Notes: generated from the sequence alone by a model not told the origin. Shown: positions 25,103 through 34,230, counted from the first letter of the stretch. The stretch: 64,000 nt of DNA from Pollutimonas sp036675275 (GCA_036675275.1 JAKFFG010000014.1:1-64000); one strand, 5' to 3'. A program made the numbers and translations.

Positions 25103-26244
25103 GACTTGCTCGACTCTTTGCGTAAAGCAGGCGAAGATCTGGCGAATGCCGGCCCGAATGCGGTTTCCATTGTCTGGACACTACCCATGCCGGTTGAATC
25201 GTAACCCACCAATTGAGACATGTATTGCTGATACTGGTCGCCGGTCATCAAATCCAACAGATGACGCATTTGCGGCGCCTGCAGCGTATCCCGATGAACA
25301 GCGAAGAAGTAACGTTCCTTGGCCAGCGGAATGAATGACAGACCGCAACGCCACGCCGCCGTTTCGACTCCTATGCCGACATCGGCCATGCCGCTGGCGA
25401 TATGGGCGGCTATGGCCATGTGCGTGAACTCGCTGTTGTCGAATCCCTGCACGCGTGACGGATCGATCTTGAGCTGCTGCAGCATCAATCCTACCAGCGA
25501 ACGCGTACTGGAACCGATCTGCCGGTTCACGAACCGCACATCCGGTTTCACCAGATCGGCGACCGACTTAATGTTCTTGGGGTTTCCCGGTTGAACAAAC
25601 ATGCCGGTGTTGCGCACTGCCAGTAAGATCAGCCTGTGCTGTTCCGGGTCCAGCCATTCGACATAACGTTGAAGAATGGGTCCCTCGAACTCGCCGACCG
25701 GCACCTGAAAACCCGCCAGGTCACAATCGCCATGATTCAGCGATGCCAGCGCTTCGACCGCCGTGCGATAACGCAATTCCAGCGGCAATATATCGAGCCC
25801 ATTGGCCAGCTGCGTGAGGCCTTCCACGGCAAAGCCGTGGCTGGCATGCAGGCGCAGGCGAGGCTGGCTTTCCGGGTACAGGCGTTCGAGCTCTTCCTGC
25901 AGTTCGGACGCCATGCTTTCCAGCGTGGGCATCAGTCGCGCATCGACACGCCGGTTCGCCCATATCAGGTGCTGTCCGAATGCCGTCAACTTGGTGCCTT
26001 GCCGGCGTGAAGTATCGAGCAGAGGTGCCTCGAACTCTTTTTCGGCGTCGCGCAGCACCCCCCACCCATGCCGGTACGACACGCCGCAAGCCTTACAGGC
26101 ACCTGCAATATGGCCCGTGGCATCGACCGCTGCCAGCAAGCGGATCACCTCGCTGAGCGGCAGGATTTCGCCCGAAGGCTTTTCAAGCGCCCACTCTGAT
26201 CTGAGCCGCGCCTTGAACTTGTATGTACTTGCCTGATTTTTCAT
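25099..26244 (-). CDS. ModE-like winged-helix regulator with a periplasmic-binding-protein-like domain (FdsR-like)
   Basis: The 381-residue protein begins with a ModE/LysR-type winged helix (about residues 15-110, with LSEVIRLLAAVDATGHIAGACKACGVSYRHGW). A PBP-like substrate-binding domain follows (about 125-345, with NGLDILPLELRYRTAVEALASLNHGDCDLAGFQ and NRQIGSSTRSLVGLML). It is divergent from fdsG and overlaps moaA by 4 bases, so it is co-transcribed with two cofactor genes. The intergenic region has GCATATAAG palindromes that are likely operators. The inferred role is control of formate dehydrogenase in response to formate, molybdate or a related ligand. It lacks the C-terminal TOBE domains of ModE. 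Confidence 0.85.
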   Translation of the reverse strand: MKNQASTYKFKARLRSEWALEKPSGEILPLSEVIRLLAAVDATGHIAGACKACGVSYRHGWGVLRDAEKEFEAPLLDTSRRQGTKLTAFGQHLIWANRRVDARLMPTLESMASELQEELERLYPESQPRLRLHASHGFAVEGLTQLANGLDILPLELRYRTAVEALASLNHGDCDLAGFQVPVGEFEGPILQRYVEWLDPEQHRLILLAVRNTGMFVQPGNPKNIKSVADLVKPDVRFVNRQIGSSTRSLVGLMLQQLKIDPSRVQGFDNSEFTHMAIAAHIASGMADVGIGVETAAWRCGLSFIPLAKERYFFAVHRDTLQAPQMRHLLDLMTGDQYQQYMSQLVGYDSTGMGSVQTMETAFGPAFARSSPALRKESSKS

Positions 26245-26282
26245 TGCGGCTGTCTCTCGCCCCTACTAATATGTTTATTTTT

Positions 26283-26307
26283 GCATATAAGGGTAGTTCT
26301 TATATGC
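26283..26307. promoter_or_regulatory. Candidate operator 1 of the ModE-like regulator
   Basis: GCATATAAG (26283-26291) and CTTATATGC (26299-26307) are perfect 9-base arms with a 7-base spacer. The block lies 38 bases upstream of the regulator start and about 61 bases upstream of the predicted fdsG transcription start, a usual activator position. Confidence 0.65.
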
Positions 26308-26320
26308 GATTTTTTTCTTA

Positions 26321-26349
26321 TTGAAAGAATGACTTAACAAGGGTAGATT
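26321..26349 (+). promoter_or_regulatory. Candidate sigma-70 promoter of the fds operon
   Basis: TTGAAA (26321-26326) and TAGATT (26344-26349) are spaced by 17 bases. The predicted start near 26356 lies between the two candidate operators. The -10 box is only a moderate match, so activator dependence is plausible. Confidence 0.5.
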
Positions 26350-26370
26350 ACTTCAAATACATAAGCAATA

Positions 26371-26394
26371 TATATGCATAAACTTGCATATAAG
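26371..26394. promoter_or_regulatory. Candidate operator 2 of the ModE-like regulator
   Basis: TATATGC (26371-26377) and GCATATAAG (26386-26394) repeat the half-sites of operator 1 in the opposite arrangement with an 8-base spacer. The block would sit about 27 bases downstream of the predicted fds transcription start, a position that suits repression. Confidence 0.55.
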
Positions 26395-26439
26395 AGACAA
26401 ACCATTTCAGCCCGACTTCTACACGACAAGGATAGCGCC

Positions 26440-26946
26440 ATGCTCACGCCGCCTGTTATCAACGACGCCAGTCCCACCAATCAAGGCGTGCCGCAACTCG
26501 CGCGCCAGGTGCTGCAGCGCTACGAGGATCAGCCGGGCAGCCTGCTGCCCATCCTGCATGCCGTGCAACATGCCATGGGCTACATTCCGGCAGACATCGT
26601 TCCGCTCCTGGCCGAGGGCCTGCAGTTGTCCCGCGCCGAAATCCACGGCGTAATCAGCTTTTATCCGCATTTTCGCGATACACCCGCCGCGCCCGTGGTG
26701 CTTGAAGTGTGCCGCGCCGAATCCTGTCAGGCCATGGGCGGCGTGGCGCTGGCCCAGCATGCACAGCAGAAACTGGGTTGCGACTTTCACGGCACCGCCG
26801 CAAGCGGCGCTGTTACGCTCGAACCCGTCTATTGCCTGGGTTTGTGCGCCCAGTCGCCCGCGGTCATGATCAACGGCCGCCCGCATGCGCGCATGACGCC
26901 GGCCAAGCTCGATCAACTGCTTCTGGCCGAAGGGGTACAGCCATGA
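26440..26946 (+). CDS. fdsG: NAD-dependent formate dehydrogenase gamma subunit
   Basis: FdsG is the NuoE-like electron-transfer subunit of soluble NAD-dependent formate dehydrogenase. The 168-residue protein has the [2Fe-2S] ligands Cys91 and Cys96 (CRAESC) and Cys132 and Cys136 (CLGLC). I chose the ATG at 26440; an upstream in-frame ATG at 26374 would lie inside operator 2 and adds residues without similarity. The fdsB start overlaps its stop by 4 bases. It opens the order fdsG-B-A-C-D known from Cupriavidus. Confidence 0.95.
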   Translation: MLTPPVINDASPTNQGVPQLARQVLQRYEDQPGSLLPILHAVQHAMGYIPADIVPLLAEGLQLSRAEIHGVISFYPHFRDTPAAPVVLEVCRAESCQAMGGVALAQHAQQKLGCDFHGTAASGAVTLEPVYCLGLCAQSPAVMINGRPHARMTPAKLDQLLLAEGVQP

Positions 26947-28514
26947 ACCCTACCATCAAGATCTTTGTTCCCGCCGATTCCGCAGCCATTGCGGTGGGCG
27001 CCCAGTCCGTAGTCCACGCCATTACCGAAGAAGCGCGACGCCGCGACGTAAGCATACACATCGTGCGCAATGGCTCCCGCGGGCTCCTGTGGCTGGAAAC
27101 GCTGGTCGAAATTGACACCCCGGCAGGCCGTGTGGCCTATGGGCCGGTCGAGGCCTCCGACGTTGCAGGTCTGTTCGAAGCCGGCTGGTTGCAGGGCAAG
27201 CCGCATCCGCTGTGCCATGGCCTTACCGAAGAAATCCCCTACCTGAAGAACCAGGAGCGCCTCACCTTTGCCCGGGTGGGCATTACCGATCCCCTGAGCC
27301 TTTACGACTATCAAGCCCATGGCGGTTTCCAGGGACTGGAAAAAGCGCTGGCCATGCCGCCCATGGCAATCGTCGACGCCGTGGTCGATTCCGGCCTGCG
27401 GGGCCGTGGCGGTGCGGCATTTCCCACCGGCATCAAGTGGAAAACGGTCCTGGCCACCGCTGCCGACCAGAAATACATTGTCTGCAATGCCGACGAAGGC
27501 GATTCCGGCACGTTCTCCGACCGCATGCTGATGGAAGGCGATCCCTATGCGCTGATCGAGGGCATGACGATCGCAGGTCTTGCAGTACAGGCATCCTATG
27601 GCTATATATATGTACGGTCCGAATACCCCTACGCCATCTCCACACTGGAAGCCGCCATCGGGCACGCACGGGCCGCGGGCTGGCTGGGCGACAACATCCA
27701 GGGCAGCGGACAGGCTTTCGATCTCGAAGTGCGGGTGGGCGCCGGCGCCTATATCTGCGGAGAAGAAACATCGTTGCTTGAAAGCCTGGAGGGCAAACGC
27801 GGGCTCGTTCGAGCCAAGCCGCCGCTGCCTGCCATACGCGGGCTTTTCGGCAAGCCAACGGTCATCAACAACGTCATTTCGCTTGCAACGGTGCCCACTA
27901 TTCTTGCCCAGGGGGCAGACTTCTACCGCAACTACGGCATGGGGCGTTCAAAAGGCACCCTGCCCTTTCAGTTGGCGGGCAACCTCAGACAAGCCGGCCT
28001 GGTGGAAAAGGCGTTCGGCCTAAGCCTGCGCGAACTGCTTTATGACTTCGGCGGCGGCAGCGCCTCCGGCCGCCCCCTGCGCGCGGTGCAAGTGGGCGGG
28101 CCTCTGGGCGCCTATCTGCCTGAATCCCAATGGGATGTTCCGCTGGACTACGAAGCCTATATCGCCATTTCCGCCATGATAGGCCATGGCGGCCTGGTCG
28201 CTTTCGACGACACGGTCGACATGTCCAAGATGGCCGAATACGCCATGGAGTTCTGTGCCGTCGAGTCCTGTGGCAAATGCACTCCCTGTCGAATCGGCGC
28301 CGTGCGTGGCGTCGAAGTCATCAAAAAAATCCGCGGCGACGATCAACGCGAACAACAAGTACACCTGTTGCGCGATTTATGCGACACCATGCTTGCCGGC
28401 TCCTTGTGCGCCCTGGGCGGCATGACGCCCTATCCGGTCCTTTCCGCGCTTGACCACTTCCCCGAAGACTTCGGCCTGCCAAGCACCACCCCCGCCACCG
28501 AACAAGCCGCCTAA
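26943..28514 (+). CDS. fdsB: NAD-dependent formate dehydrogenase beta subunit
   Basis: FdsB is the NuoF-like subunit that holds FMN and a [4Fe-4S] cluster and reduces NAD. The 523-residue protein has GRGGAAFPTGIKW and CNADEGDSGTFSDR (FMN/NADH site), GAGAYICGEETSLLESLEGK, and the cluster motif SCGKCTPCRIG. The first 90 residues are an extra domain with a thioredoxin-like pattern, as in other FdsB proteins. It is coupled to fdsG by an ATGA overlap and followed by fdsA after 11 bases. Confidence 0.96.
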   Translation: MNPTIKIFVPADSAAIAVGAQSVVHAITEEARRRDVSIHIVRNGSRGLLWLETLVEIDTPAGRVAYGPVEASDVAGLFEAGWLQGKPHPLCHGLTEEIPYLKNQERLTFARVGITDPLSLYDYQAHGGFQGLEKALAMPPMAIVDAVVDSGLRGRGGAAFPTGIKWKTVLATAADQKYIVCNADEGDSGTFSDRMLMEGDPYALIEGMTIAGLAVQASYGYIYVRSEYPYAISTLEAAIGHARAAGWLGDNIQGSGQAFDLEVRVGAGAYICGEETSLLESLEGKRGLVRAKPPLPAIRGLFGKPTVINNVISLATVPTILAQGADFYRNYGMGRSKGTLPFQLAGNLRQAGLVEKAFGLSLRELLYDFGGGSASGRPLRAVQVGGPLGAYLPESQWDVPLDYEAYIAISAMIGHGGLVAFDDTVDMSKMAEYAMEFCAVESCGKCTPCRIGAVRGVEVIKKIRGDDQREQQVHLLRDLCDTMLAGSLCALGGMTPYPVLSALDHFPEDFGLPSTTPATEQAA

Positions 28515-28525
28515 CGGAGCCAGCC

Positions 28526-31483
28526 ATGTTAGAAACTGTCGTTAAACGTGAACGCGATTTCGGCACCCCCGCCTCGATCAGCGCACAAACCGTTCAAATC
28601 ACCATCGACGGCACTCTGGTGGACGTAGCCGCAGGCACTTCCGTCATGCGAGCGGCCGCCGAAGCCGGCATCAATATTCCCAAGCTCTGTGCCACCGATA
28701 GCCTCGATGCATTCGGGTCCTGCCGCCTGTGCCTGGTGCAGATCGAAGGCCGTCGCGGCTATCCTGCCTCGTGCACCACGCCGGTTGAAGCGGGAATGGT
28801 CATCTGGACCGAAACACCCAAGCTGCACGAACTCCGCCGCGGTGTCATGGAGCTGTACATCTCCGACCATCCGCTCGACTGCCTTACCTGTCCAGCCAAT
28901 GGCGATTGCGAGCTTCAAGACATGGCCGGCGTTGTCGGCCTGCGCAATGTACGTTACGGCTACGACGGCGCCAATCATCTCCACGACGTCACCGATGAAT
29001 CGAACCCCTACTTTGCCTACGATCCGTCCAAATGCATTGTGTGCAGCCGCTGCGTGCGCGCCTGCGACGAAGTCCAGGGCACTTTTGCCCTCACCGTAGA
29101 CGGGCGAGGCTTCGCATCGCGCATTGCCGCGGGCCAGAACGACACCTTCCTGGGCAGCGATTGCGTTTCATGCGGCGCCTGCGTCCAGGCCTGTCCAACC
29201 TCGTCACTCACTGAAAAAACCATTATCGACATGGGCCAGGCCGAGCATTCGGTCATCACGACCTGTGCCTACTGCGGTGTGGGCTGCGCCTTCAAGGCCG
29301 AGATGAAAGGCCAGGAAGTGGTGCGCATGGTTCCCTGGAAAGACGGCAAGGCCAATCGCGGCCACTCGTGCGTAAAGGGACGCTTCGCCTGGGGCTATGC
29401 CACTCACCAGGACCGCATGCTCAAGCCCATGATACGCAGCGACATCTCCGAACCATGGCGTGAAGTCAGCTGGGAAGAAGCCATAGCTTATGCGGCATCC
29501 GAGCTCAAGCGCATACAGTCCAAGTACGGGCGCGACTCAATAGGCGGAATAACCTCCTCGCGTTGCACCAACGAAGAAACCTATCTGGTCCAGAAACTGG
29601 TGCGTGCGGCTTTCGGCACCAATAATGTCGACACCTGCGCACGTGTCTGCCACTCACCCACAGGCTACGGGCTGAAGACCACCATAGGCGAGTCGGCCGG
29701 CACCCAGACCTTCGATTCGGTCATGCACACCGATGTGGTCATCATCATGGGCGCCAATCCCAGCGCGGCTCACCCGGTGTTCGCCTCGCGTCTGAAGCGC
29801 CGCCTGCGCGAAGGCGCCAAGCTCATCGTCATCGATCCGCGCCAGATCGAGTTCGTCAACGCCCCCCATGTAAAGGCCGACTATCATCTGCCGGTCCGCC
29901 CCGGCACCAACACGGCACTACTCACTTCCATGGCGCATGTCATCGCCACCGAAGGCCTCATCGATGAAGCGTTTGTCGCCGAACGCTGCGAGGCCCCGGC
30001 CTTCCAACAGTGGCGCGATTTCGTTTCCCAAGCCGAAAATTCTCCGGAAGCCATGGAAGCTGTAACCGGCGTCTCCGCGCTAGACCTGCGCGCCGCCGCG
30101 CGATTGTTCGCCACCCACGGCAACGGGTCCATCTACTACGGGCTGGGCGTTACCGAACACAGCCAGGGCTCCACCACCGTCATGGCGATTGCCAACCTGG
30201 CCATGGCCACCGGCAACCTGGGCCGCGAAGGCGTGGGCGTCAACCCGCTGCGCGGCCAGAACAATGTCCAGGGTTCCTGCGACATGGGTTCGTTTCCGCA
30301 CGAACTGCCGGGATACCGGCACATATCCGACGACGTCGTGCGAACACAGTTCGAACAAGACTGGGGCGTCAAGCTGCAGCCCGAACCCGGTCTGCGCATA
30401 CCCAATATGTTCGATGCGGCCATCAGCGGTTCGTTCAAGGGCTTGTATTGCCAGGGCGAAGATATCGTGCAGTCCGACCCGAATACGCAACACGTAGCCA
30501 AGGCGCTGGCGTCCATGGAATGCATCATCGTCCAGGACATCTTCCTGAACGAGACCGCCAAATACGCGCACGTGTTCCTGCCCGGTTCCTCCTTCCTCGA
30601 AAAAGACGGAACGTTCACCAATGCCGAACGCCGCATATCCCGGGTGCGCCAGGTCATGCAGCCGAAAGCGGGCCTGGCCGACTGGGAAGCCACCTGCGCC
30701 CTGTCGAATGCGCTGGGCTATCCCATGGACTACAGCCATCCCAGCGAAATCATGGACGAAATCGCGCGCCTCACTCCCACTTTTTCCGGCGTCTCGTTCA
30801 AGAAAATCGACGAATTGGGCGGCAGCGTGCAATGGCCCTGCAATGCCGAGGCTCCCGACGGCACGCCCATCATGCACGTGGACGAATTCGTGCGCGGCAA
30901 GGGCCGGTTCATGATTACCAAGTATGTGCCCAGCGACGAACGCAGCACCCGCAAGTACCCGCTGCTGCTCACGACGGGACGCATCCTGTCGCAGTACAAC
31001 GTCGGCGCCCAGACGCGGCGCACGCCGAATGTGCTGTGGCATAGCGAGGATCTCCTTGAAATCCATCCTCACGACGCCGAAGACCGCGGCATCCGGCAAG
31101 GCGATATGGTCGCTGTGCAAAGCCGTTCAGGGGAAACCGTGCTGCGGGCCGATGTTACCGAACGCGTGCAGCCGGGCGTGGTGTACACCACCTTCCACTT
31201 CCCCGAATCGGGCGCCAACGTAGTCACGACCGACAGTACCGACTGGGCCACCGACTGCCCGGAGTACAAAGTCACCGCAGTCCAGGCCAGGCTGGTCACT
31301 GAACCGTCCACGTGGCAGGCCGGATGGTCGCGCTTCAGCGACATCCAGCAGAACCTGCTCGATGGCCGGCAACGCGAAGGACAAAAGTCGACGCAGCCGA
31401 CCGTCACGCCGGCGCAGCCGGTACCGGAGCCGGTACCGGAACCGGTCCCCGAACCCGCGCCTGTATTGAACTCTCAGGAATAG
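28526..31483 (+). CDS. fdsA: NAD-dependent formate dehydrogenase alpha (catalytic) subunit
   Basis: FdsA oxidises formate to CO2 at a bis-MGD molybdenum centre. In order: an N-terminal [2Fe-2S] domain (Cys55, 66, 69, 83); a His/Cys cluster (His115, Cys119, 122, 128); a ferredoxin-like pair of [4Fe-4S] sites (Cys170-180 and Cys213-223); a further cluster (from CAYCGVGC, 247-254); and the molybdopterin domains. The metal ligand is Cys375 (ARVCHSPT), so this is a cysteine rather than a selenocysteine enzyme. The last residues form an unusual Pro-Val-Pro-Glu repeat. The protein is 985 residues, slightly longer than relatives. Confidence 0.97.
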   Translation: MLETVVKRERDFGTPASISAQTVQITIDGTLVDVAAGTSVMRAAAEAGINIPKLCATDSLDAFGSCRLCLVQIEGRRGYPASCTTPVEAGMVIWTETPKLHELRRGVMELYISDHPLDCLTCPANGDCELQDMAGVVGLRNVRYGYDGANHLHDVTDESNPYFAYDPSKCIVCSRCVRACDEVQGTFALTVDGRGFASRIAAGQNDTFLGSDCVSCGACVQACPTSSLTEKTIIDMGQAEHSVITTCAYCGVGCAFKAEMKGQEVVRMVPWKDGKANRGHSCVKGRFAWGYATHQDRMLKPMIRSDISEPWREVSWEEAIAYAASELKRIQSKYGRDSIGGITSSRCTNEETYLVQKLVRAAFGTNNVDTCARVCHSPTGYGLKTTIGESAGTQTFDSVMHTDVVIIMGANPSAAHPVFASRLKRRLREGAKLIVIDPRQIEFVNAPHVKADYHLPVRPGTNTALLTSMAHVIATEGLIDEAFVAERCEAPAFQQWRDFVSQAENSPEAMEAVTGVSALDLRAAARLFATHGNGSIYYGLGVTEHSQGSTTVMAIANLAMATGNLGREGVGVNPLRGQNNVQGSCDMGSFPHELPGYRHISDDVVRTQFEQDWGVKLQPEPGLRIPNMFDAAISGSFKGLYCQGEDIVQSDPNTQHVAKALASMECIIVQDIFLNETAKYAHVFLPGSSFLEKDGTFTNAERRISRVRQVMQPKAGLADWEATCALSNALGYPMDYSHPSEIMDEIARLTPTFSGVSFKKIDELGGSVQWPCNAEAPDGTPIMHVDEFVRGKGRFMITKYVPSDERSTRKYPLLLTTGRILSQYNVGAQTRRTPNVLWHSEDLLEIHPHDAEDRGIRQGDMVAVQSRSGETVLRADVTERVQPGVVYTTFHFPESGANVVTTDSTDWATDCPEYKVTAVQARLVTEPSTWQAGWSRFSDIQQNLLDGRQREGQKSTQPTVTPAQPVPEPVPEPVPEPAPVLNSQE

Positions 31484-31488
31484 GCGGA

Positions 31489-32352
31489 GTGGAGCTCACC
31501 GATTTGCCGCTGTCGCAGGCATCCCCCGGCTCGGTCGCGGACGGGCACAGCACGCGCCGGGTGCTGCGGGCCGGCCTGAACGTGGCAGGCCGCGCCGAAT
31601 CCGACGAACTGGCCCAAGAGGTGCCGGTTGCGCTCGAATACAACGGCATCGGACATGCCACGCTGCTGGCCACGCCTGCCGATCTCGAAGACTTCGCCTA
31701 CGGTTTCTCCTACACCGAGGGCATTATTCGCCGCGCTGCCGACATATACGATATTGAAATCGTCGAGACAGATCAGGGCCTGATCGTCCGGGCCACTATT
31801 GCAAGCGCCTGCCTGAACAAGCTCAAGCTGCGGCGGCGCAGCCTGGCGGGCCGCACAGGCTGCGGCCTATGCGGCATCGAAAGCCTGGACGAAGTACGCC
31901 GTGCATTGCCTGCCGTCGCTGCGCCGCCGATCGGGCATGATCCGGCCGCCATCGCCAAGGCTGTAGCACAGTTACGCGATTTACAGCCGCTGCATTTGCT
32001 GACCGGCGCCACCCACGCCGCGGGCTGGGCCGACAGCGCCGGAAACGTCCTGCATGTTCGCGAAGATGTCGGGCGGCATAATGCGCTGGACAAACTCATA
32101 GGCCATTTGCTGCGGCACTCGCACGACACATCTGGAGGAATCACCGTCATTTCCAGCCGCGCCAGCTTCGAAATGGTGCAGAAGGCCGCCGCCGCCGGCA
32201 TGCCGGTGCTGGTCGCGGTCTCGGCCCCGACCACCTACGCGGCGGCTATGGCGGACGAACTCAACATGTTGCTGGCGGGCTTTGCCCGGGACAACATGTT
32301 CACTGTATACAGCCATCCCGAGCACCTCGGCAACAAAGGAGATCAACCTTGA
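31489..32352 (+). CDS. fdsC: Formate dehydrogenase sulfurtransferase FdsC/FdhD
   Basis: FdhD-type proteins pass sulfur to the molybdenum centre of formate dehydrogenase, which is required for activity. The 287-residue protein has the catalytic CxxC (Cys125 and Cys128 in TGCGLCGIES), REDVGRHNALDKLIG, and TVISSRASFEMVQKAA, all typical. I chose the GTG at 31489, five bases after the fdsA stop; any longer reading lies within fdsA. It overlaps fdsD by 4 bases. The name fdsC follows the Cupriavidus operon, and fdhD is the general name. Confidence 0.93.
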   Translation: MELTDLPLSQASPGSVADGHSTRRVLRAGLNVAGRAESDELAQEVPVALEYNGIGHATLLATPADLEDFAYGFSYTEGIIRRAADIYDIEIVETDQGLIVRATIASACLNKLKLRRRSLAGRTGCGLCGIESLDEVRRALPAVAAPPIGHDPAAIAKAVAQLRDLQPLHLLTGATHAAGWADSAGNVLHVREDVGRHNALDKLIGHLLRHSHDTSGGITVISSRASFEMVQKAAAAGMPVLVAVSAPTTYAAAMADELNMLLAGFARDNMFTVYSHPEHLGNKGDQP

Positions 32353-32612
32353 ACAATGTCGACCACTTAATCCGCCTGGCCAACCGCATTGGCAGTTTCT
32401 TCGAAGCCATGCCGGATCGCGAGGAAGGTATTGAAGGTATCGCCAATCACATACAGAAATTCTGGGCGCCCCGCATGCGCGTTGCCATGCTGAGCTTCCT
32501 CGAAACTCAACCCGACGGCCGCCACGGCGATCTTGCGCTCAGCGAACTGGTGCTGGCCGCGATCACGCGGAACAAGGAACGGCTTACACCCAAAGCAGTA
32601 GTCGCCGATTGA
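32349..32612 (+). CDS. fdsD: NAD-dependent formate dehydrogenase delta subunit
   Basis: FdsD is a small accessory protein of the soluble formate dehydrogenase. It is 87 residues here and shows the family pattern LIRLANRIGSFFEAMPDR, GIANHIQKFWAPRMR and LSELVLAAI. A TTG start overlaps the fdsC stop by 4 bases, which supports coupling and this start. It ends the fds operon; the OFA transporter gene starts 69 bases later with its own ribosome site. Confidence 0.92.
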   Translation: MNNVDHLIRLANRIGSFFEAMPDREEGIEGIANHIQKFWAPRMRVAMLSFLETQPDGRHGDLALSELVLAAITRNKERLTPKAVVAD

Positions 32613-32681
32613 TTTTTGCAGTACCCACACACCCGCATGTATGTATAACAAGCCGCAATGGAGCGGCCAAAGGGAGACAAG

Positions 32682-34079
32682 ATGAGCACAAGCTCGACGA
32701 CACACGGTTTCTTTAGCAAGGAACGCATTACGGCCCCACCTGGCTTTAACCGCTGGATGATTCCACCAGCGGCGCTCGCGGTCCATTTATGCATAGGCCA
32801 GGCCTACGCCTTCTCGGTATTCAACAACCCCATGACCAAGCTGCTGGGCATCACCCAGCCCACTGCGGGCGACTGGGACCTTCCTACGCTGGGCTGGATA
32901 TTCAGTATCGCCATCGTGTTTCTGGGCCTGTCTGCGGCGTTTGCCGGCAAATGGCTGGAAGAAGTCGGCCCCCGCAAGGCCATGTTTGTGGCAGCCTGCT
33001 GTTTCGGCGGCGGATTTCTAGTTGCCGCCGCTGGGATTGCGCTGCACCAGATATGGCTGGTCTACCTGGGATACGGCGTACTGGGCGGCATAGGATTGGG
33101 CATCGGCTACGTATCTCCGGTGTCCACACTTATCAAGTGGTTCCCGGACAAACGTGGAATGGCAACAGGCATGGCCATCATGGGGTTCGGCGGCGGCGCC
33201 TTCATTGCGTCGCCGATGTCCGTGGCCCTTATGAAGCACTTTCAAACTCCTACCTCGGTAGGGGTAACCCAGACCTTTATCGTCATGGGCGTGTTGTATT
33301 TTATTTCCATGATGATCGGCGCCATGGCCATACGCATACCGGCAGCCGACTGGAAACCTGCGGGATGGACGCCGCCGGTTACCCAGAACGCCATGATCAC
33401 GCGCAACCATGTGCACATTGATCAGGCCATCAAGACGCCGCAATTCTGGCTGTTGTGGTGGGCGCTATGCCTTAACGTCACGGCTGGCATCGGCGTGCTG
33501 GGCCAGGCTTCGGTGATGATCCAGGAAAGCTTCAAGGGCGCCATCACACCGGCGGCCGCTGCGGGTTTTGTCGGCGTCCTGTCGCTTGCCAATATGCTTG
33601 GACGCTTCTTCTGGTCTTCGGTCTCCGACTATGTCGGCCGCAAGAACACGTACTTCATCTTCTTCGTACTGGGCGCCGTGCTTTATTTCCTGGTCCCGGG
33701 CATGGGAGCGTCGGGCAATGTGGCCTTGTTCGTACTGTTCTACGCGATCATCATTTCGATGTATGGCGGCGGATTCTCTACCGTGCCGGCCTACCTTGCC
33801 GATCTGTTCGGTACGCGTTATGTAGGTGGAATACACGGTCGCCTGTTGACGGCCTGGGCTGCGGCAGGTGTCTTCGGCCCAGTATTGGTCAACTATATCC
33901 GTCAATACCAGGTAGACCAGGGCGTCCCGCCCGCACAAGCTTACACGGTCACGATGTACTTGATGGCCGCGCTGCTGATCGTGGGTTTCATCTGCAATTT
34001 GTTCGTGCGCCCCGTCGCAACACACCACCACATGAGCAGCGACCAAGCGCCGCTGACGCCTGCCATGGCAACGAAATAA
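32682..34079 (+). CDS. OFA-family MFS transporter (oxalate/formate antiporter family)
   Basis: A 465-residue inner-membrane protein with about twelve helices. It matches the oxalate/formate antiporter family: an N-terminus rich in aromatic and Pro residues (PPAALAVHLCIGQAYAFS), KWLEEVGPRKAMF between helices 2 and 3, and IKWFPDKRGMATGMAIMGFGGGAFI. The family moves small carboxylates. Position next to fds makes formate or a related acid a reasonable guess, not a proven substrate. An AGGGAG ribosome site precedes the ATG. A small membrane protein follows 16 bases later. Confidence 0.88.
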   Translation: MSTSSTTHGFFSKERITAPPGFNRWMIPPAALAVHLCIGQAYAFSVFNNPMTKLLGITQPTAGDWDLPTLGWIFSIAIVFLGLSAAFAGKWLEEVGPRKAMFVAACCFGGGFLVAAAGIALHQIWLVYLGYGVLGGIGLGIGYVSPVSTLIKWFPDKRGMATGMAIMGFGGGAFIASPMSVALMKHFQTPTSVGVTQTFIVMGVLYFISMMIGAMAIRIPAADWKPAGWTPPVTQNAMITRNHVHIDQAIKTPQFWLLWWALCLNVTAGIGVLGQASVMIQESFKGAITPAAAAGFVGVLSLANMLGRFFWSSVSDYVGRKNTYFIFFVLGAVLYFLVPGMGASGNVALFVLFYAIIISMYGGGFSTVPAYLADLFGTRYVGGIHGRLLTAWAAAGVFGPVLVNYIRQYQVDQGVPPAQAYTVTMYLMAALLIVGFICNLFVRPVATHHHMSSDQAPLTPAMATK

Positions 34080-34095
34080 TCCCAGGAGACCGAAC

Positions 34096-34215
34096 ATGGA
34101 AAAACGCAGCACTACCTCGCCCGCCCTTCTCGTGGTTTTCTGGCTGTATGTCGGCGTACCGCTGGCGATCGGCATATGGGAAACATTGATCAAGGCAGGC
34201 GCCTTGTTCAAATAG
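34096..34215 (+). CDS. Small membrane protein partner of the OFA transporter
   Basis: A 39-residue open frame (starting MEKRSTTSPALLVVFWLYVG) with a good ribosome site (AGGAGA) and one predicted membrane helix (about residues 9-29). It begins 16 bases after the transporter stop and is followed directly by a terminator, so it is the last gene of the unit. Similar short proteins occur after OFA-family transporters and are annotated as transporter small subunits. Its function is unproven. Confidence 0.75.
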   Translation: MEKRSTTSPALLVVFWLYVGVPLAIGIWETLIKAGALFK

Positions 34216-34230
34216 CAAGCGACAAACCAT

